Numbered from the stretch's first letter, positions 20,839 through 31,804 are shown. The stretch is DNA of 64,000 nucleotides from Phytophthora quininea (GCA_011947345.1 JAAVTG010000002.1:62001-126000); one strand, 5' to 3'. Notes: generated from the sequence alone by a model not told the origin. Translations and numbers: made by a program.

Positions 20839-23575
20839 ATGGAACCCAGCCAAGACTCCGCGGGCTCGCCCCATGGCGATGTGCAAGGCTCTCCTGCGGT
20901 GCCTCCCAACCTCGCGCCTCCGTTAGAGGTGGCTTCACCGATCGATGCCTCCCAGTCGCGTGCGGATTCGTCAGCACCCCTTCGTCCCATACTGAAGCCT
21001 TGCTGGATCGTCGTACATGGGAGCTCTCATGTCTGGAGGAGCTCCTTGACGATCAACAAGATGAGCTCTGTCGTCTGCACCGCGAGCTGGAGCTGATGGA
21101 GAGCCTGCGCGAGGCAGAGCGCCGTGATTTCGTCCCATTCGAGATCGAGTCACTCCAAAGCCAGATCCGCGCTCAAGATGCCGAGATCTCTGTCAGCCGG
21201 CGTCGGATCCACCGCCTATACCAAGATCTGGACCGGATCACGGCTGATCGCGACCGTCTCCGAGTAGATCTCGACGATGTGGTGGCGGATCGAGGCCACC
21301 TCCAGGCGGATCTGAATAGGATCACGGCCGATCGGAACCGCTGCCAAGAAGATCTGGACGTCGCAGAGGCGGATCTGCGGCTCTTGCAGTCTCAGATATA
21401 CACCACCGAACGTGATCGTGATCAAGCTCTGGTAGCTCAAGCCACGGCGATGGCAAACCTGGATCACCTCAGATCTCTGACTTCCGGTGCGGGATCTACG
21501 GCTCCGGATCATGCTAGGAGCGACGGGGCTCAATTAGTCGCTGCCTGCGCTGTCGCGGATGCGGCTGAGCAGGAAAATTCCCGACTGACGCACGAACTCA
21601 CCCAGCTTCGCTTGCTTTACGACGCCCTCGTGATCTCACTTCAGCAGACCCGACAGGAGCTGGATCAAGCTAGATCTGAGCGGGATACTGCCACCCAAGT
21701 GCGTGATGGCTCTCAATCGGAGATTGCTCGCCTGCGTAAGCGTCTGTCTTGCTACCGATCCCTCTCTTACCGTACCATACTAACTCTGATCTCCATTCCC
21801 CGTAGGTCGGGCCCTTACTGACGCTGACAGCTCCGTCACTGAAGCCAACAACTCCGTCAGGTCCTTGACACGGGACGTCGCGCGAATTCAGTCTCGTCAC
21901 TCTTGTGCTGTCAACGATTTGGCGTCCGTCACTGCCGAACGAGATACCCTGCTTCGGCACTTATCCGGGATCGTCTCGTTGGCTGGGACCTGCCTCGGGG
22001 CCAAGCGTCCTCGTGCTCTGGCGGCAGCGGCGGGACCCTCACCCAAGATCCCTCGACCTTCCTCGCCGGAAAGTGACGCTGGATCTGTCCTCCAGAACCG
22101 CGAGGGCGACCTGATTTCCGGTGATCACGGTAGATCGGACGAGCTGGGTGGCGGATCCGGCGAGATTGACGATGACCAGGGTGATCTCGTCGAGATCGCC
22201 GATGATCAAGTTGAATCGGATGACAACCAAGGTGGATCGGATGACAACCAAGGCGGATCGGGCGGTGATCAAGGCGAATCGGGTGGCGATCGGGGCGGAT
22301 CGGGCGACGATCAAGGCGGATCAGGCGGGCCCACTGAAGTCGAGGTGGATCTGACTGGTGATGACGGTCCTACGACCCATGGCAGCCCCGACGCGGGCAG
22401 CGATTTGGACGAGCAGGTCCTCATGGCGAAGGCCAGATCCCGTGCGGAGATCCGCCGATCATCGGCGGAAGACTGCCTCGCCACCGGGGCGGATGAGGCC
22501 GTGGCTGAGGTCCGTCCCAGCGACGTTCCGACGGCAGATCCTGCGAGATCCGCATCTCCAACCAGCGGATCACCGCGCCAACACCCGGTATCCGGGCCTT
22601 CAGATGGTTCGCCGCGTGGATCACCCCATGGATCCCCGGGTGGATCGCCTCGCGGATCGCCCCTGGATCTCCTGGTGGATCACCTAGCCGATCACCCCCG
22701 GAACCCCTGTTCCTCCGATCAACCCTTTTGCTCCATATGAAGAGTTCATTCCTGGCTTCGATCGCCCCCGGTACTTTAGCCCGGCCGAGGTGGATCCGTG
22801 GGACTCGGGGCTCCTAAGCCGGATCCAGGTTACGGGCATGATCCCTTCGACTCTGGTTCGCAGATTTCCGCTGCGACCAGGGTGGATCTTCCCTTTGAAA
22901 CCTGCTCGGGCCCCCGCAGTACATACCCAACAGTACTGCGCGGATCTGATTACCCCCACCAACCTGACGACGCTGTTAGCGACCCGTCCTTGGGAGGTTT
23001 TGGAGAACTCCGAGCCACCGCTGACTTTTGATCTACGTGCCCACCGTCATGCGAAAACTAGCCTCGCGACCGCGGTGGACTTATATCTCGCCAACGAGGA
23101 GCGGGATCGACAGGCTTACTGGGAGTCAACTCACTATCTTCCCATTTCCAATGCAATGCGTCAAGCAGATCCAGCACTGGATCAATACTATTCGGCACGG
23201 AAGCAGCGCAGATCCCACGCCGGTCCGCGTTGGGGCAAGTTTATCAAGCTGTTGTTGGTGGCAATGCGCGACGGTTGGTGTGACATCGACATCTTGCTGG
23301 ATCCATTCTTCCTACACTTCCCCAGGATTGAGGAGAGTGTCATTTGGTATCCTGGTCGCGCAGCGCGGCTGCTGGCTCGCCCAGCTGCTGTTGCTGGTGC
23401 TGCTCGACCACCTGCCCGGGATCTGCCTACGGATCTGCTCGAAGCTCTCGCTGAATGTGACGAGGTGGATCCGTGGCGCAATTATTACCGGGACCTCCCT
23501 GCTTACCACCCAGCGCGCGATGTTGCACGCCTACCCTTTCGCTTTGACGCTACCGCACGTGATCCGGGTCCGTAG
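20839..23575 (+). CDS. Antisense accessory protein of the Gypsy element, function unknown
   Basis: Encoded opposite to gag-pol, between the left LTR and the end of pol, and convergent with pol. From ATG 20839: a Pro/Ser-rich start; a long coiled coil (about 21000-21930, repeated ITADR.R heptads such as DRITADRDRL and NRITADRNRC); a GT-AG intron at 21736-21805 (donor GTAAGC, branch-like CTAAC, acceptor CCCCGTAG) that restores the coil frame exactly; a basic KRPRAL and Pro/Ser stretch; acidic heptapeptide repeats; a Gly/Ser/Pro tract; then a conserved domain (22700-23575) with FIPGF, PWEVLE, YWESTH, a basic RRSHAGPRW and CDIDILLDPF. The frame changes near 20995 (CCC) and 22693 (CCCCC), possibly assembly indels. 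About 890 residues in all. Not recognised as any known family. A promoter in the adjoining LTR, firing outward, would explain expression; that is inference. Confidence 0.7.
22200..22331 (+). repeat. 21-bp repeats encoding acidic heptapeptides
   Basis: About six units of the form [DG]D[ND]QGGS (for example DDNQGGS twice in a row at 22218-22259). Each unit carries a GGATCGG or GGATCAGG core, so it adds to the GATC density. Confidence 0.8.
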
Positions 23576-24030
23576 GCCGGTCCGATGTGTGGATCCTGGC
23601 TGGATCCGGGTCTGCAAGCCGATCGTACCTTCAGATCTCGGCTGATCTCGACATTTTCTGACCGGATCCGTCTCGATCCAGCTTCTTTCTTCTTTCGTCT
23701 TCGTGGATCGGTGAATTCTGACCACTAGCTACTGTGTCCCCTAGCTCACTCGTCACCTTCCAGCGGTAGATAGTTCTCCACTCCACTCATCCATAATCGT
23801 TCCCAATCTCCTTTTTCCTCACTTAGCTTTCCCTACCTGGATCCTGGTCTTTCATTTTCCTTGCATGGTCAACTTCACTTGGATCCGAGCTGTCCTGACC
23901 TTATTATGCTCGGATCCATATGCAAATATGCACACATCAATCCCCTTTCCTCCAGATCTGCAACCACCTTGCCGATCCCTTCAACCAACTTCCCAGCAGA
24001 ATGACCAACTCGCTCTGCTGGATCCAGCCG
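23576..24030. other. Non-coding junction between convergent genes
   Basis: Lies between the ends of the antisense gene and of pol. Holds short frames only. Transcripts from both strands would terminate or overlap here. Confidence 0.5.
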
Positions 24031-24669
24031 CTACCCCTCCTCGTGAGACTGCATCACACCGAATCGGTTCTGATCCGCGCGTTCGCGAAGGAACTCATGC
24101 AATAATGCGCCACAATTCAGATCTGCTTCGTCTATCCATGATGGATCTTCATATCCCTTCCAGTGCACTAAGAATTCTCGCATGATCCGGCCATATCGTG
24201 TTCGCCTGCCTGTCCTCACGTCGGAGATCCGTTCCACTTCATATTCATTCGGCTCTAGATCTTGGATCCAGTTGTCTTCTGGTAGTAGGGCTTCGTCGAA
24301 ATCCAGCCGATCCTGTTCGTCCACCAGGAGCTGGATCTTGGGTCGATCAGGATAGTCCTTCACTTTCTTCAGCTTAGATACATGTACGATCGGGAATATA
24401 CCATAGCTCGTGCCGGAGATCTCGAGTCGCATCGAGTATTCGTTCACTTTTTCAGCCACTCGGAAGGGACCATGCCACTGATGGGCCAACTTCTTGGCAT
24501 ATCCTTCCTTGACGCGATCCAAATACAGCCAGACTCGTGATCCGGCTTGGATCTCATGTGATCTGGCATTTCCGTTGTGTGTTTCGGCTCGATCTTCGAT
24601 CGCCTCGCGCAACTTATCATTCACTTGCCTCCTGGCTTGAGAATACCATTTTTGGATCGATATCTCCAT
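24031..24669 (-). pseudogene. Gypsy integrase C-terminus and chromodomain
   Basis: Contains the integrase SH3-like tail (SRVWLYLDRV, KLAHQWHGPF, FPIVHVSKLK) followed by a chromodomain-type block (YEVERISD, REFLVHWKGY, PSWIDEADL) at about 24100-24240. The chromodomain probably directs integration to particular chromatin. It is out of frame with the integrase core because of the 116-bp duplication. Confidence 0.85.
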
Positions 24670-24829
24670 CTTCGTGGATCTCGATCTCGGATCTGGGTAC
24701 TACCCACCGGGACGATCGCCTCGCGCAACTTATCATTCACTTGCCTCCTGGCTTGAGAATACCATTTTTGGATCGATATCTCCATCTTCGTGGATCTCGA
24801 TCTCGGATCTGGGTACTACCCACCGGGAC
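24598..24829. repeat. 116-bp perfect tandem duplication in pol
   Basis: Units 24598-24713 and 24714-24829 appear identical. 116 is not a multiple of three, so it shifts the frame between integrase and chromodomain. Confidence 0.9.
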
Positions 24830-25561
24830 GATCGCCTCCAAGGTGGATCTAGGGTCCCACCCATGTACCAGATAGAAAGGTGTTTCCCCGCGGATCCGAT
24901 CATGCGCCGTGTTGATCGCATGAGTTAATCTTTCGGCATATTCATCCCAATCTCGCTGATCCACATCTTGTACATACATCTTCAGTGATCTAGTCAGTGT
25001 TTGAACCATGCGTTCGGCGGTTCCGTTCGCTTGCGGACGGTAGGCCATCGTGGCGCGCTGACGCTGACCCAAGATCTTGTTAAATGCACGGAAGAAGTCA
25101 GACATAAACCCAGGTTCGCGATCGTGTCGAATCATCTCGCTGGCCCCGAACCTGCGGAAAACGCACTCTTCGTACGACTCTGCGATCGTTTGTGCTGTTC
25201 TGGACGCACTAGCTTTAGCAATTACATAGCCCGAGAACAGATCCACCCAGATTAACAACTCAGTGTTGCCTTTGTAAGACTTGGGCAAGGAAGGTATGTG
25301 ATCCATAGCCACGATCTGGAAAGGGTAGGTCGCCTGCACGTTCCCTGGTGACTCTCCACGGATCGTGGGCCTACCTTTGCCGGTCTCGCAGTCGACGCAC
25401 TCACCCACAAATCTTTGGACGCTGCGATATAGACCTCTCCAGTGGAAATATTTCCGGATCCGCTGGTAAGTTCGGCCGATCCCTTGATGCCCTCCCTCCA
25501 GACTGGTGTGATAATGGGACAACACATCTTCGTAAAGTGTCTCTGGCACTACTAGCCTCAT
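24737..25561 (-). pseudogene. Gypsy integrase core
   Basis: 275 codons: zinc-binding HHCC region (HYHTSLEGGHQGIGRTYQRI..CVDCETGK) and DDE core (IVAMDHIPSLP, LLIWVDLFSGYVIAKA, RPQANGTAERMVQTL with the catalytic Glu). Inserts element cDNA into the genome. All key residues are visible but the protein ends in the duplicated segment before its C-terminal domain, so it is truncated. Confidence 0.88.
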
Positions 25562-26055
25562 TAATCCATCTCGATCCGCATCAAATCCCTTACCCAGAGG
25601 GCAAAGAATAACAAATCTCGTTCATCCACTTCGTAATCCGCTGAGATCTTCCTACACACCGCCGCGTCTTCTTGAGCCGGATCTGCTAGATCTCCTTTCA
25701 GAAATTTCTTGAGATTGTGGATCCACATCTCTTCGTCCTGCGCCTGGCGGATCCGTTCAATCCGCAAGTCTTGGATCAAATTTTCCTGCAGGGCCGTTGG
25801 GTTGGATCTGCGTCTGGCGTTGGATCGAGTCATGACCGGCGAGATCCGTGCCACTGGATCTCCGATCTGGGGCTTCAGGATCTCATCCAGGCGATTGAGC
25901 GCAGTCAGATCCTGGATCTCGGCTTCGCCTTGTACCTTTGTGCCTTCTTGTCGCTGAAGAGCTGCGCTCGCCAAGTTATCTGCACTAGCATTCCAATCTC
26001 GCTTACCTGCCGCAAGCCCCAAAAACTCTTCGTTACGCTGACAGATAAATTCCAT
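25561..26055 (-). pseudogene. Gypsy pol linker after deleted RNase H
   Basis: Starts abruptly near KRDWNASADNLASAALQR, the segment that in related oomycete elements follows an RNase H-like domain, and continues through a basic linker to the integrase. Joined almost directly to the end of reverse transcriptase, indicating an internal deletion. Confidence 0.7.
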
Positions 26056-26692
26056 TCATCACAGGTTTCTAGCAGGCTCTCCACGCGATCACACAATTGA
26101 TCCCACGATTTCGCCGTCACGAGGATGTCGTCGATGTAGGATCTGCGTCCCAGGACTGATGGTTTGTGCGGATCTTCAGGTTCTCCTTCCAGGAATAGAT
26201 CTGTTGGTTGATCCGTGGATCCTGACTTCGAGATCCGCAAGAATCCATACAGTGCGTTATCCAGCAGACGTTTATAGGTCTGAGGAGCATTTTTAATCCA
26301 AACGGCATACGCAGCCACTCAAACAGCCCGAATGGCGTGATAAATGCCGAGATCAATCGAGCTCGATCCGTCATCGACACCACCCAGAAACCGCTAGCCA
26401 TGTCGAGCGAGCAATACCATAGTACTTTGTCCAGATCTTCTAGCAGATCATTGATCAGTGGCATTGGGTACACCATCAGCCTAGTCAAGCTGTTCACCAA
26501 CCTATAGTCAATACACAGACGAATATCAACGCCATTCTTCTTGATTATCACGACGATCGGGGAGGCCCATGGTGATCTCGACGGTTGGACGATCTTAGCA
26601 GCCAGCAGTCCCTTGATCAGTTCCGCTAATTTCTCTCTGAACCGGGGAGCTACCTTTCGCACTCTCTGAGCTACGGGTCTAGCATTGCCCAC
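25905..26692 (-). pseudogene. Gypsy reverse transcriptase, 3' truncated
   Basis: Two overlapping frames give the RT: LLAAKIVQPSRSPWASPIV, IDYRLVNSLT, LDMASGFWVVSM, FGLFEWLRMPFGL and the active-site box YIDDILV near 26130. Frame change near 26250. After FWGLRQV near 25995 the normal thumb, connection and RNase H are absent. Synthesises cDNA from element RNA; this copy cannot be complete. Confidence 0.85.
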
Positions 26693-28458
26693 GTCGATAT
26701 CACAGATCGCCCCTTTGCGGCCGGCGGCAATGCATTCCCTTTTCCGATCAGCAGGTGTTTCTTCCTCCAGATCAACCTTCGAAGCCGATCGATCTCCTCT
26801 GGGGTGTTGATCAGAGGATCTCCCACCTGAAGATCCTCAATCGCCACCTCATCGGTGGTCGAAACTACTTCCGGGAGCACCGCCAACTGATCTTTCACAT
26901 CTTCCACGTTCAGATCGCTCCCTTCGTGATAGCACACTTGGTCATCTCCTTCCGGATCCGGATCTAAAAGACTCGGATCCAGACCTTCCGGCAGGGGATC
27001 CAAGGTTATCGGAGTTGGATCCAACGTCTTCCAGTCAGGAGCAGCTTCTCCAGACCATCCAACGACTTGCTCCTGGCCCCCTTCTGTTAGATCTTTGATC
27101 GATGACCGAAGATCCGACTCCGGCTGCACTTCCGTCGAGGTCTCAATACTGCCGCTCGATCCGACAAGCAGTTCGTCCGTAACAACAGGATCTGGGGTAC
27201 TGGTGTCACCAATTTGCTGAGTTGCCAGAGCCCTGTAGACCTCCTTAGCGGGGTGTTCAAAATCCCTCTGGAGATGGTCGGTTGAATTGGCTTGGTGATC
27301 TGATCCCGCATGGATCTGCTTCCGCTGAAGTATCCTGCGTGGAGTCGGATAAGTTGGACGTTCGACCGCGGGCTCCGAGTCGATCTCGGGCTCTTCAGGT
27401 GGAAATTCCACCGTTGCTTCCATTGCAAGATTCTGCCACTCCTCATAACGCCTGGATCCGACCGAGATGAATCCTGGTGCTCGTGGAACTCGACCTTCGG
27501 CTAACCACATACCTACTTGCGTGTGGTGACTGATCACTGCTCGCTTCTCACTCACGTTGGTCACCCGCAAATACTGTGTCCTACCTGGACCGTCCTCGAT
27601 CGTGGGTACCCAGCGATCACCACGGGTGAGCCACAGTTTCTCGTGATCTCGTGTCTTCAAACGCATAGGTAGCTCGATCGACTCTCCCACCTCGATCCAC
27701 ACATTTCGCTCCACCTTCAGTTGTCTCGCCTTGTCGCTATAGAGCTGACGGCGCTCACTGAGCTGGATCTTGACTTCGTCGGGCAAACAAACGGACCCAA
27801 CGGCCAGATCCAAGCGGATCCCTGCCGGAACCATGAAGTCCATGCCTAGGATCGCCTCCTGTCCAGTTAGATCACCTACCCAGATGTCGAAGAAATATAC
27901 CAAATACCCCGCCAACGTGATCTTGATCCTGGTTCTTCCTTCCGTTCGGTACACATTTTCGCCAATTCCCACACAGTCTTGACTCTGGCTTGTATCGATG
28001 TAGCAACCAACCTTACGAGCAAAGGCGGTATCCACAATGGACACCTCGGCGCCACTATCTAGCAGCAAGATCGCTTTTTCATTGTTGATCTTGCCTGTGA
28101 TCTTAGCTTGTCGGAACCATTTACCAGGTGCATGACGTTTCCAATATCCGCGTGACTCTCCTGGTAACAGATCCGTAGATCCCGGGTTGGATCCGCATGC
28201 ATTCACCCGTCGGGATCCTGGATCTTCGGGATAAATATCTTCATCCCCGGGAGTAAACCACCGATCCGGTGTATTCTGCTTCCAGTAGCCCTTCGGCTCA
28301 TCTTGATCAAGGTCCATCACCATTTGCGGGTTGGATCTCGCGAATTCGTCCGCAGGGCGTAGACTTGACACAGCAGCAATACTTCTCACGTGCAGATCAC
28401 ATGTATTATCGCGTGGATCTCGTACGCCATTACGTGGATCTACCGACTTCCCATTCAC
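26671..28458 (-). CDS. Gypsy aspartic protease region
   Basis: 595 codons in one frame. The retropepsin-type centre LLLDSGAEVSIVDTAF lies near 28050-28100, with the flap region and ILGMDFM (second conserved block) about 90 residues later. The remainder is an acidic Pro/Asp-rich linker toward RT. Cleaves the polyprotein. The frame breaks into RT near 26690. Confidence 0.85.
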   Translation of the reverse strand: MNGKSVDPRNGVRDPRDNTCDLHVRSIAAVSSLRPADEFARSNPQMVMDLDQDEPKGYWKQNTPDRWFTPGDEDIYPEDPGSRRVNACGSNPGSTDLLPGESRGYWKRHAPGKWFRQAKITGKINNEKAILLLDSGAEVSIVDTAFARKVGCYIDTSQSQDCVGIGENVYRTEGRTRIKITLAGYLVYFFDIWVGDLTGQEAILGMDFMVPAGIRLDLAVGSVCLPDEVKIQLSERRQLYSDKARQLKVERNVWIEVGESIELPMRLKTRDHEKLWLTRGDRWVPTIEDGPGRTQYLRVTNVSEKRAVISHHTQVGMWLAEGRVPRAPGFISVGSRRYEEWQNLAMEATVEFPPEEPEIDSEPAVERPTYPTPRRILQRKQIHAGSDHQANSTDHLQRDFEHPAKEVYRALATQQIGDTSTPDPVVTDELLVGSSGSIETSTEVQPESDLRSSIKDLTEGGQEQVVGWSGEAAPDWKTLDPTPITLDPLPEGLDPSLLDPDPEGDDQVCYHEGSDLNVEDVKDQLAVLPEVVSTTDEVAIEDLQVGDPLINTPEEIDRLRRLIWRKKHLLIGKGNALPPAAKGRSVISTWAMLDP

Positions 28459-28520
28459 AAATGCATAGATGCAATACTTAGAACGCTCGGCTCGTACCAG
28501 TTTCCAACCTGGCGAGCGTC

Positions 28521-30291
28521 CTAGTTTAACATCTTCTCCGCGATGTCAGGTAGCAGGCCTGCATGCTTAGTCGGGTTATACCACTGGCGGATCTGGTTGT
28601 AAAACTCCTCCATGGGGCAGGATCCAACATCGTGTAGCTCCCCGCATCCTCGGCATACAAACAGGCAGCGATCCGATGGATGACCCTTCTTGCCACACTT
28701 CTGGCACGTTAGACGTCTCCAACATCCTAGATCCGAATGCTTCACGGATCCACAGTGCGAACACCGATAACGATCTGCTCCCTTGTCCTTCTTCGGAGAT
28801 CCAGGGTTTTTTTCCTTTGCGGATCTGGATCCGGTTGGATCGGACGTTCTTGCGTGGTATCAGGGGTGGATCCACCACTAGTGACTTCACCCGGTCCCTC
28901 AGCTGCCAGATAAATTCGGCGTAGATCTCCTTCGCAGTCGGATCCATCAAATCCAGATCCCGAATCATAATTCTGGATCTGGACTGCTCTAACCGCTCTC
29001 TTGGCTGGGGCTGTTGGTACCACTGGAGCGGATGTCGTCTGCTTCGGGCGCGACTTGCTCGATCCCGCTGTAGGCTTTTTCTGACGTCTCTTGGATCTAT
29101 CCCGCGCATGGAGCACTTCTTCCAGATCTTCAGCGTCTGTCAGGCGTAGTAGAGTTAATTGATCTGCGAGATCCGGATCTCCCAGAGTTTCAATGAAATG
29201 CTCCACATGTTCCTTGCGATCCTTCGCTGATCCGTCCTTGATCTTCAATTTCGCGCGCATGGCTGCTACATTGAGGCGATCCAAATACTCCAGGGGTGAT
29301 TCATCGGCCTTTTTTCGGGCGTGATAATATTGCCTCGCTACCGAGACCCCCATCCACAGTATCGTATCTGGAAGCTTCGAAGTAGATCACTCCAGTTGTT
29401 CCGGGTGGTTCTACCTAGTTGGCGATACCAGTTCCTAGCGGATCCAGTCAGCAAATTGCCTAAAACCAGACACTTCTCTTCATCTGGTGCTTGATCTCGC
29501 TGTAGGGCGGATCTAACTTTGCTGATCCATGCCGATGCTCGATCTTCGTCTTGATCTTTGCCTGTAAACTCCTTGAGGTCCGAGATCGCGGAGATCCTCA
29601 CTCTCTGCATCACGGGTGTCCCGGATCCGGTCGTCGTGATGGCTACAGCCGCTGGAGCCATTCCTGGTAGATCCAAGTCATCTGGATCGTATTCTCCACC
29701 GCTGTTTGAATCAACGGATTCCATCTCCACGTCCCGTGATCCGGGATCTACCTTGGACATAGTCACTTTTGGTGTCACTGCAGCTTGTTGCTCTAGGAGA
29801 AATCGACGCATGGCGGTTTGGAAGTATGTCTCCAAACCACTAGTGGATCCAGTTGGATCCAGCCTAATGGGGTTGCGATCCGTCCGAGTTTCTGTCTTTA
29901 CGTCGCTTGATCCTCGTTGATCATGCTGTAGGACTTTAGCCTGAGCAGCCAATGACGCTGCACCCGACGGGCCGAGTGACATACGTCGTGGTGGGATCGA
30001 ACTGTCGGATCCCATCTCAGACGTCGCTGATGCGTAGTCTGAAGACGAAGTGCGATATTCCGGCGCGTCAATCCGCAGAGAACTGGTCGGATCCGTCTTC
30101 GGGTGTCTCTCTCCGACCAGGATCTTCAGTCTGTCGAACAGATCTAACGTTGACTGTTGGATCACTGTTAGATCTTGATCGAACAGATCGTCGGCATCGA
30201 AGTATCCCGCCGTTAGATCCGCTTCCTTCAGCAGTTGGAGGAGGCCCTTTGCCATCGCCAGCTTGTTGGATACGGCTTGAGGAGCGGTCAC
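28521..30291 (-). pseudogene. Gypsy gag with zinc knuckles, frameshifted
   Basis: ATG at 30291; low-complexity acidic N-terminus; capsid-type retrotransposon gag domain (AWISKVRSALQ, LGNLLTGSARNWYRQL, YYHARKKADESPLEYLDRLN); basic linker; then knuckle CQKCGKKGHPSDRC and a second Cys-rich motif CRGCGELHDVGSC near 28640-28700. Frame changes near 29345 and 28750. Forms the particle and binds element RNA. Confidence 0.85.
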
Positions 30292-30823
30292 GGGACCTTT
30301 AGAGCCCCGATCTGCTTCGGTTGAATGATCCGCATGACTGGATCCAGCAGCAGGAATTTATTCAACTCCTTCTGGTGATACGCTCTTTCCAGCAAGTCTT
30401 CCGTCCAGATTCTGGTTGGTCCACCTCGATCTTCGGTCTCCGACTCCGGAGCCTTCAGTTTCTTGCGTGTCGACTTGATCTTCTTCTTTTCACGGTGGAT
30501 CTGGACGTTGGTTGGTTTGTGAGTGTAGTCAGGTCAGGTTTAACCTTACCGACTTCACTCAGCGGATCTCGATGCGTATCGAGATCCGCGGGGTCCCCGA
30601 AGGGACCTGGGGAGGAACTTGAGGTTTTTCTTCCAGATCCAGGTTTGGATCTGCCTCGTTTCCGTCAACAGGACTCCTCCCAGGGCTCTGTTGATCCGTG
30701 GATCTTGCTTGATTCAGCGGCGTCGTCGTCGATCCATGCTCCGATGACGCTTGATCTCCCGGTTCTACCTTGATCTTTGCATCTTCTGGGGATTCACGGT
30801 GAAATCCCGAGTCACCCAAAGAT
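30292..30823. other. Gag leader of the Gypsy element
   Basis: Untranslated leader on the minus strand between primer-binding site and gag. A 166-codon minus frame (31059-30559) runs from the LTR across the primer site; no domain recognised. Confidence 0.5.
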
Positions 30824-30839
30824 CCGGGCACGCGCACCA
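30824..30839 (-). other. Primer-binding site
   Basis: On the minus strand TGGTGCGCGTGCCCGG begins one base after the LTR end CACCACA. Starting with TGG fits pairing to the CCA end of a tRNA; the tRNA was not identified. It fixes the polarity of the element. Confidence 0.7.
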
Positions 30840-30840
30840 T

Positions 30841-31804
30841 TGTGGTGTAGCGGGATTTATCAAAATCCGCTTCCACTGCGCCCAGACACCGACTAACGGA
30901 GGGGTCCTCCGATATCCGTGGGGATGCTGAAGTGTGCTCACCTTGTGTACCCGTCGGCGGGCTGGATCTGCTCTTCAGGTGCTTCGAGGATGCTTGATCT
31001 GTCAAGATCGAACGTCTTGGCGGGACGTGGGAGGTCAGGAGCAGCGCGGGAATCTTCACTCTGCGTCCTTGAATATTTGCCAGACCAGTAATCGCTTGGA
31101 TCTACTTGGATCTGGGGCCTGGATCTTGGATCCAGGTGGAGGGTTGCCTTGAGGGGTGTGTGGTCTTCCTTTTCCGTACTTGAACGCTTCCAATAGCGTG
31201 ATCTTGGGGGTTGAGGGTCGATCGGTCGTCCTGGCCAAGTAGTAACTCCAGTAGACCTTGGATCTGCACTTGGTACTTGTGGATCTAGACTGCGAGTGGA
31301 TCTGGCCAATATATTATCCAGATCCCCGAGCGCTGCTTGATCCGCGGTGATCCCGACGTAGCTGGACTGGGCCAATGTAGATCCCGTAGTCTTATGCGCT
31401 AAGAAGGGCACTTGTGGTGTACAAGGCAAATTCGACTCTGTATTAAGCAAATTATGAGTGGATCCATTGGAGATCCCATCCCAAAACCTATCGTCTGCAC
31501 CATTTCTATACCTGCCGCTGGATGTTGTCGTTTGATCAGTCCTCTGGTGTGCCAGATCCACGTCTGGAACGGCCTTGGTTGCAGATCCGGGCTGCCCACG
31601 TCTGGATCCAGTGTTTCCGCGATGTACCCATGTCTGATCCGGGAATCTGAGTCTGGATCCAGCATATCGCGTTGCAGATCCGGACCACCTACGCTTGGAT
31701 CCACTGCTCCCGCGGTGTACCCATGTCTGATCCGGGGATCTGAGTCCGGCTCCGGCACGCTGGGCTCCCATATCGCCCCATTTCCGGGAAAGCGCTTCAC
31801 CACA
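30841..31804 (-). repeat. Right LTR (5' LTR of the minus-coded element)
   Basis: 964 bp, no difference from the left LTR found by eye; long frames inside the two are identical. Drives gag-pol transcription toward lower coordinates. Confidence 0.95.

Larger units (their letters stand above)
19793..31804 (-). mobile_element. Ty3/Gypsy LTR retrotransposon with antisense gene, 12.0 kb
   Basis: Two 964-bp LTRs flank a minus-strand gag-pro-RT-IN-chromodomain order plus a plus-strand gene between pol and the left LTR. Flanking bases are GATG at 19789-19792 and GATG at 31805-31808, a 4-bp target duplication (a preceding A also matches). LTR ends are TGTGGTG/CACCACA. The LTRs look identical, so insertion was recent. 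Yet gag and pol carry frame breaks, the RNase H region is deleted, and a 116-bp tandem duplication splits integrase from its chromodomain. This copy was therefore probably mobilised by proteins supplied in trans, or decayed after insertion. Confidence 0.93.
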
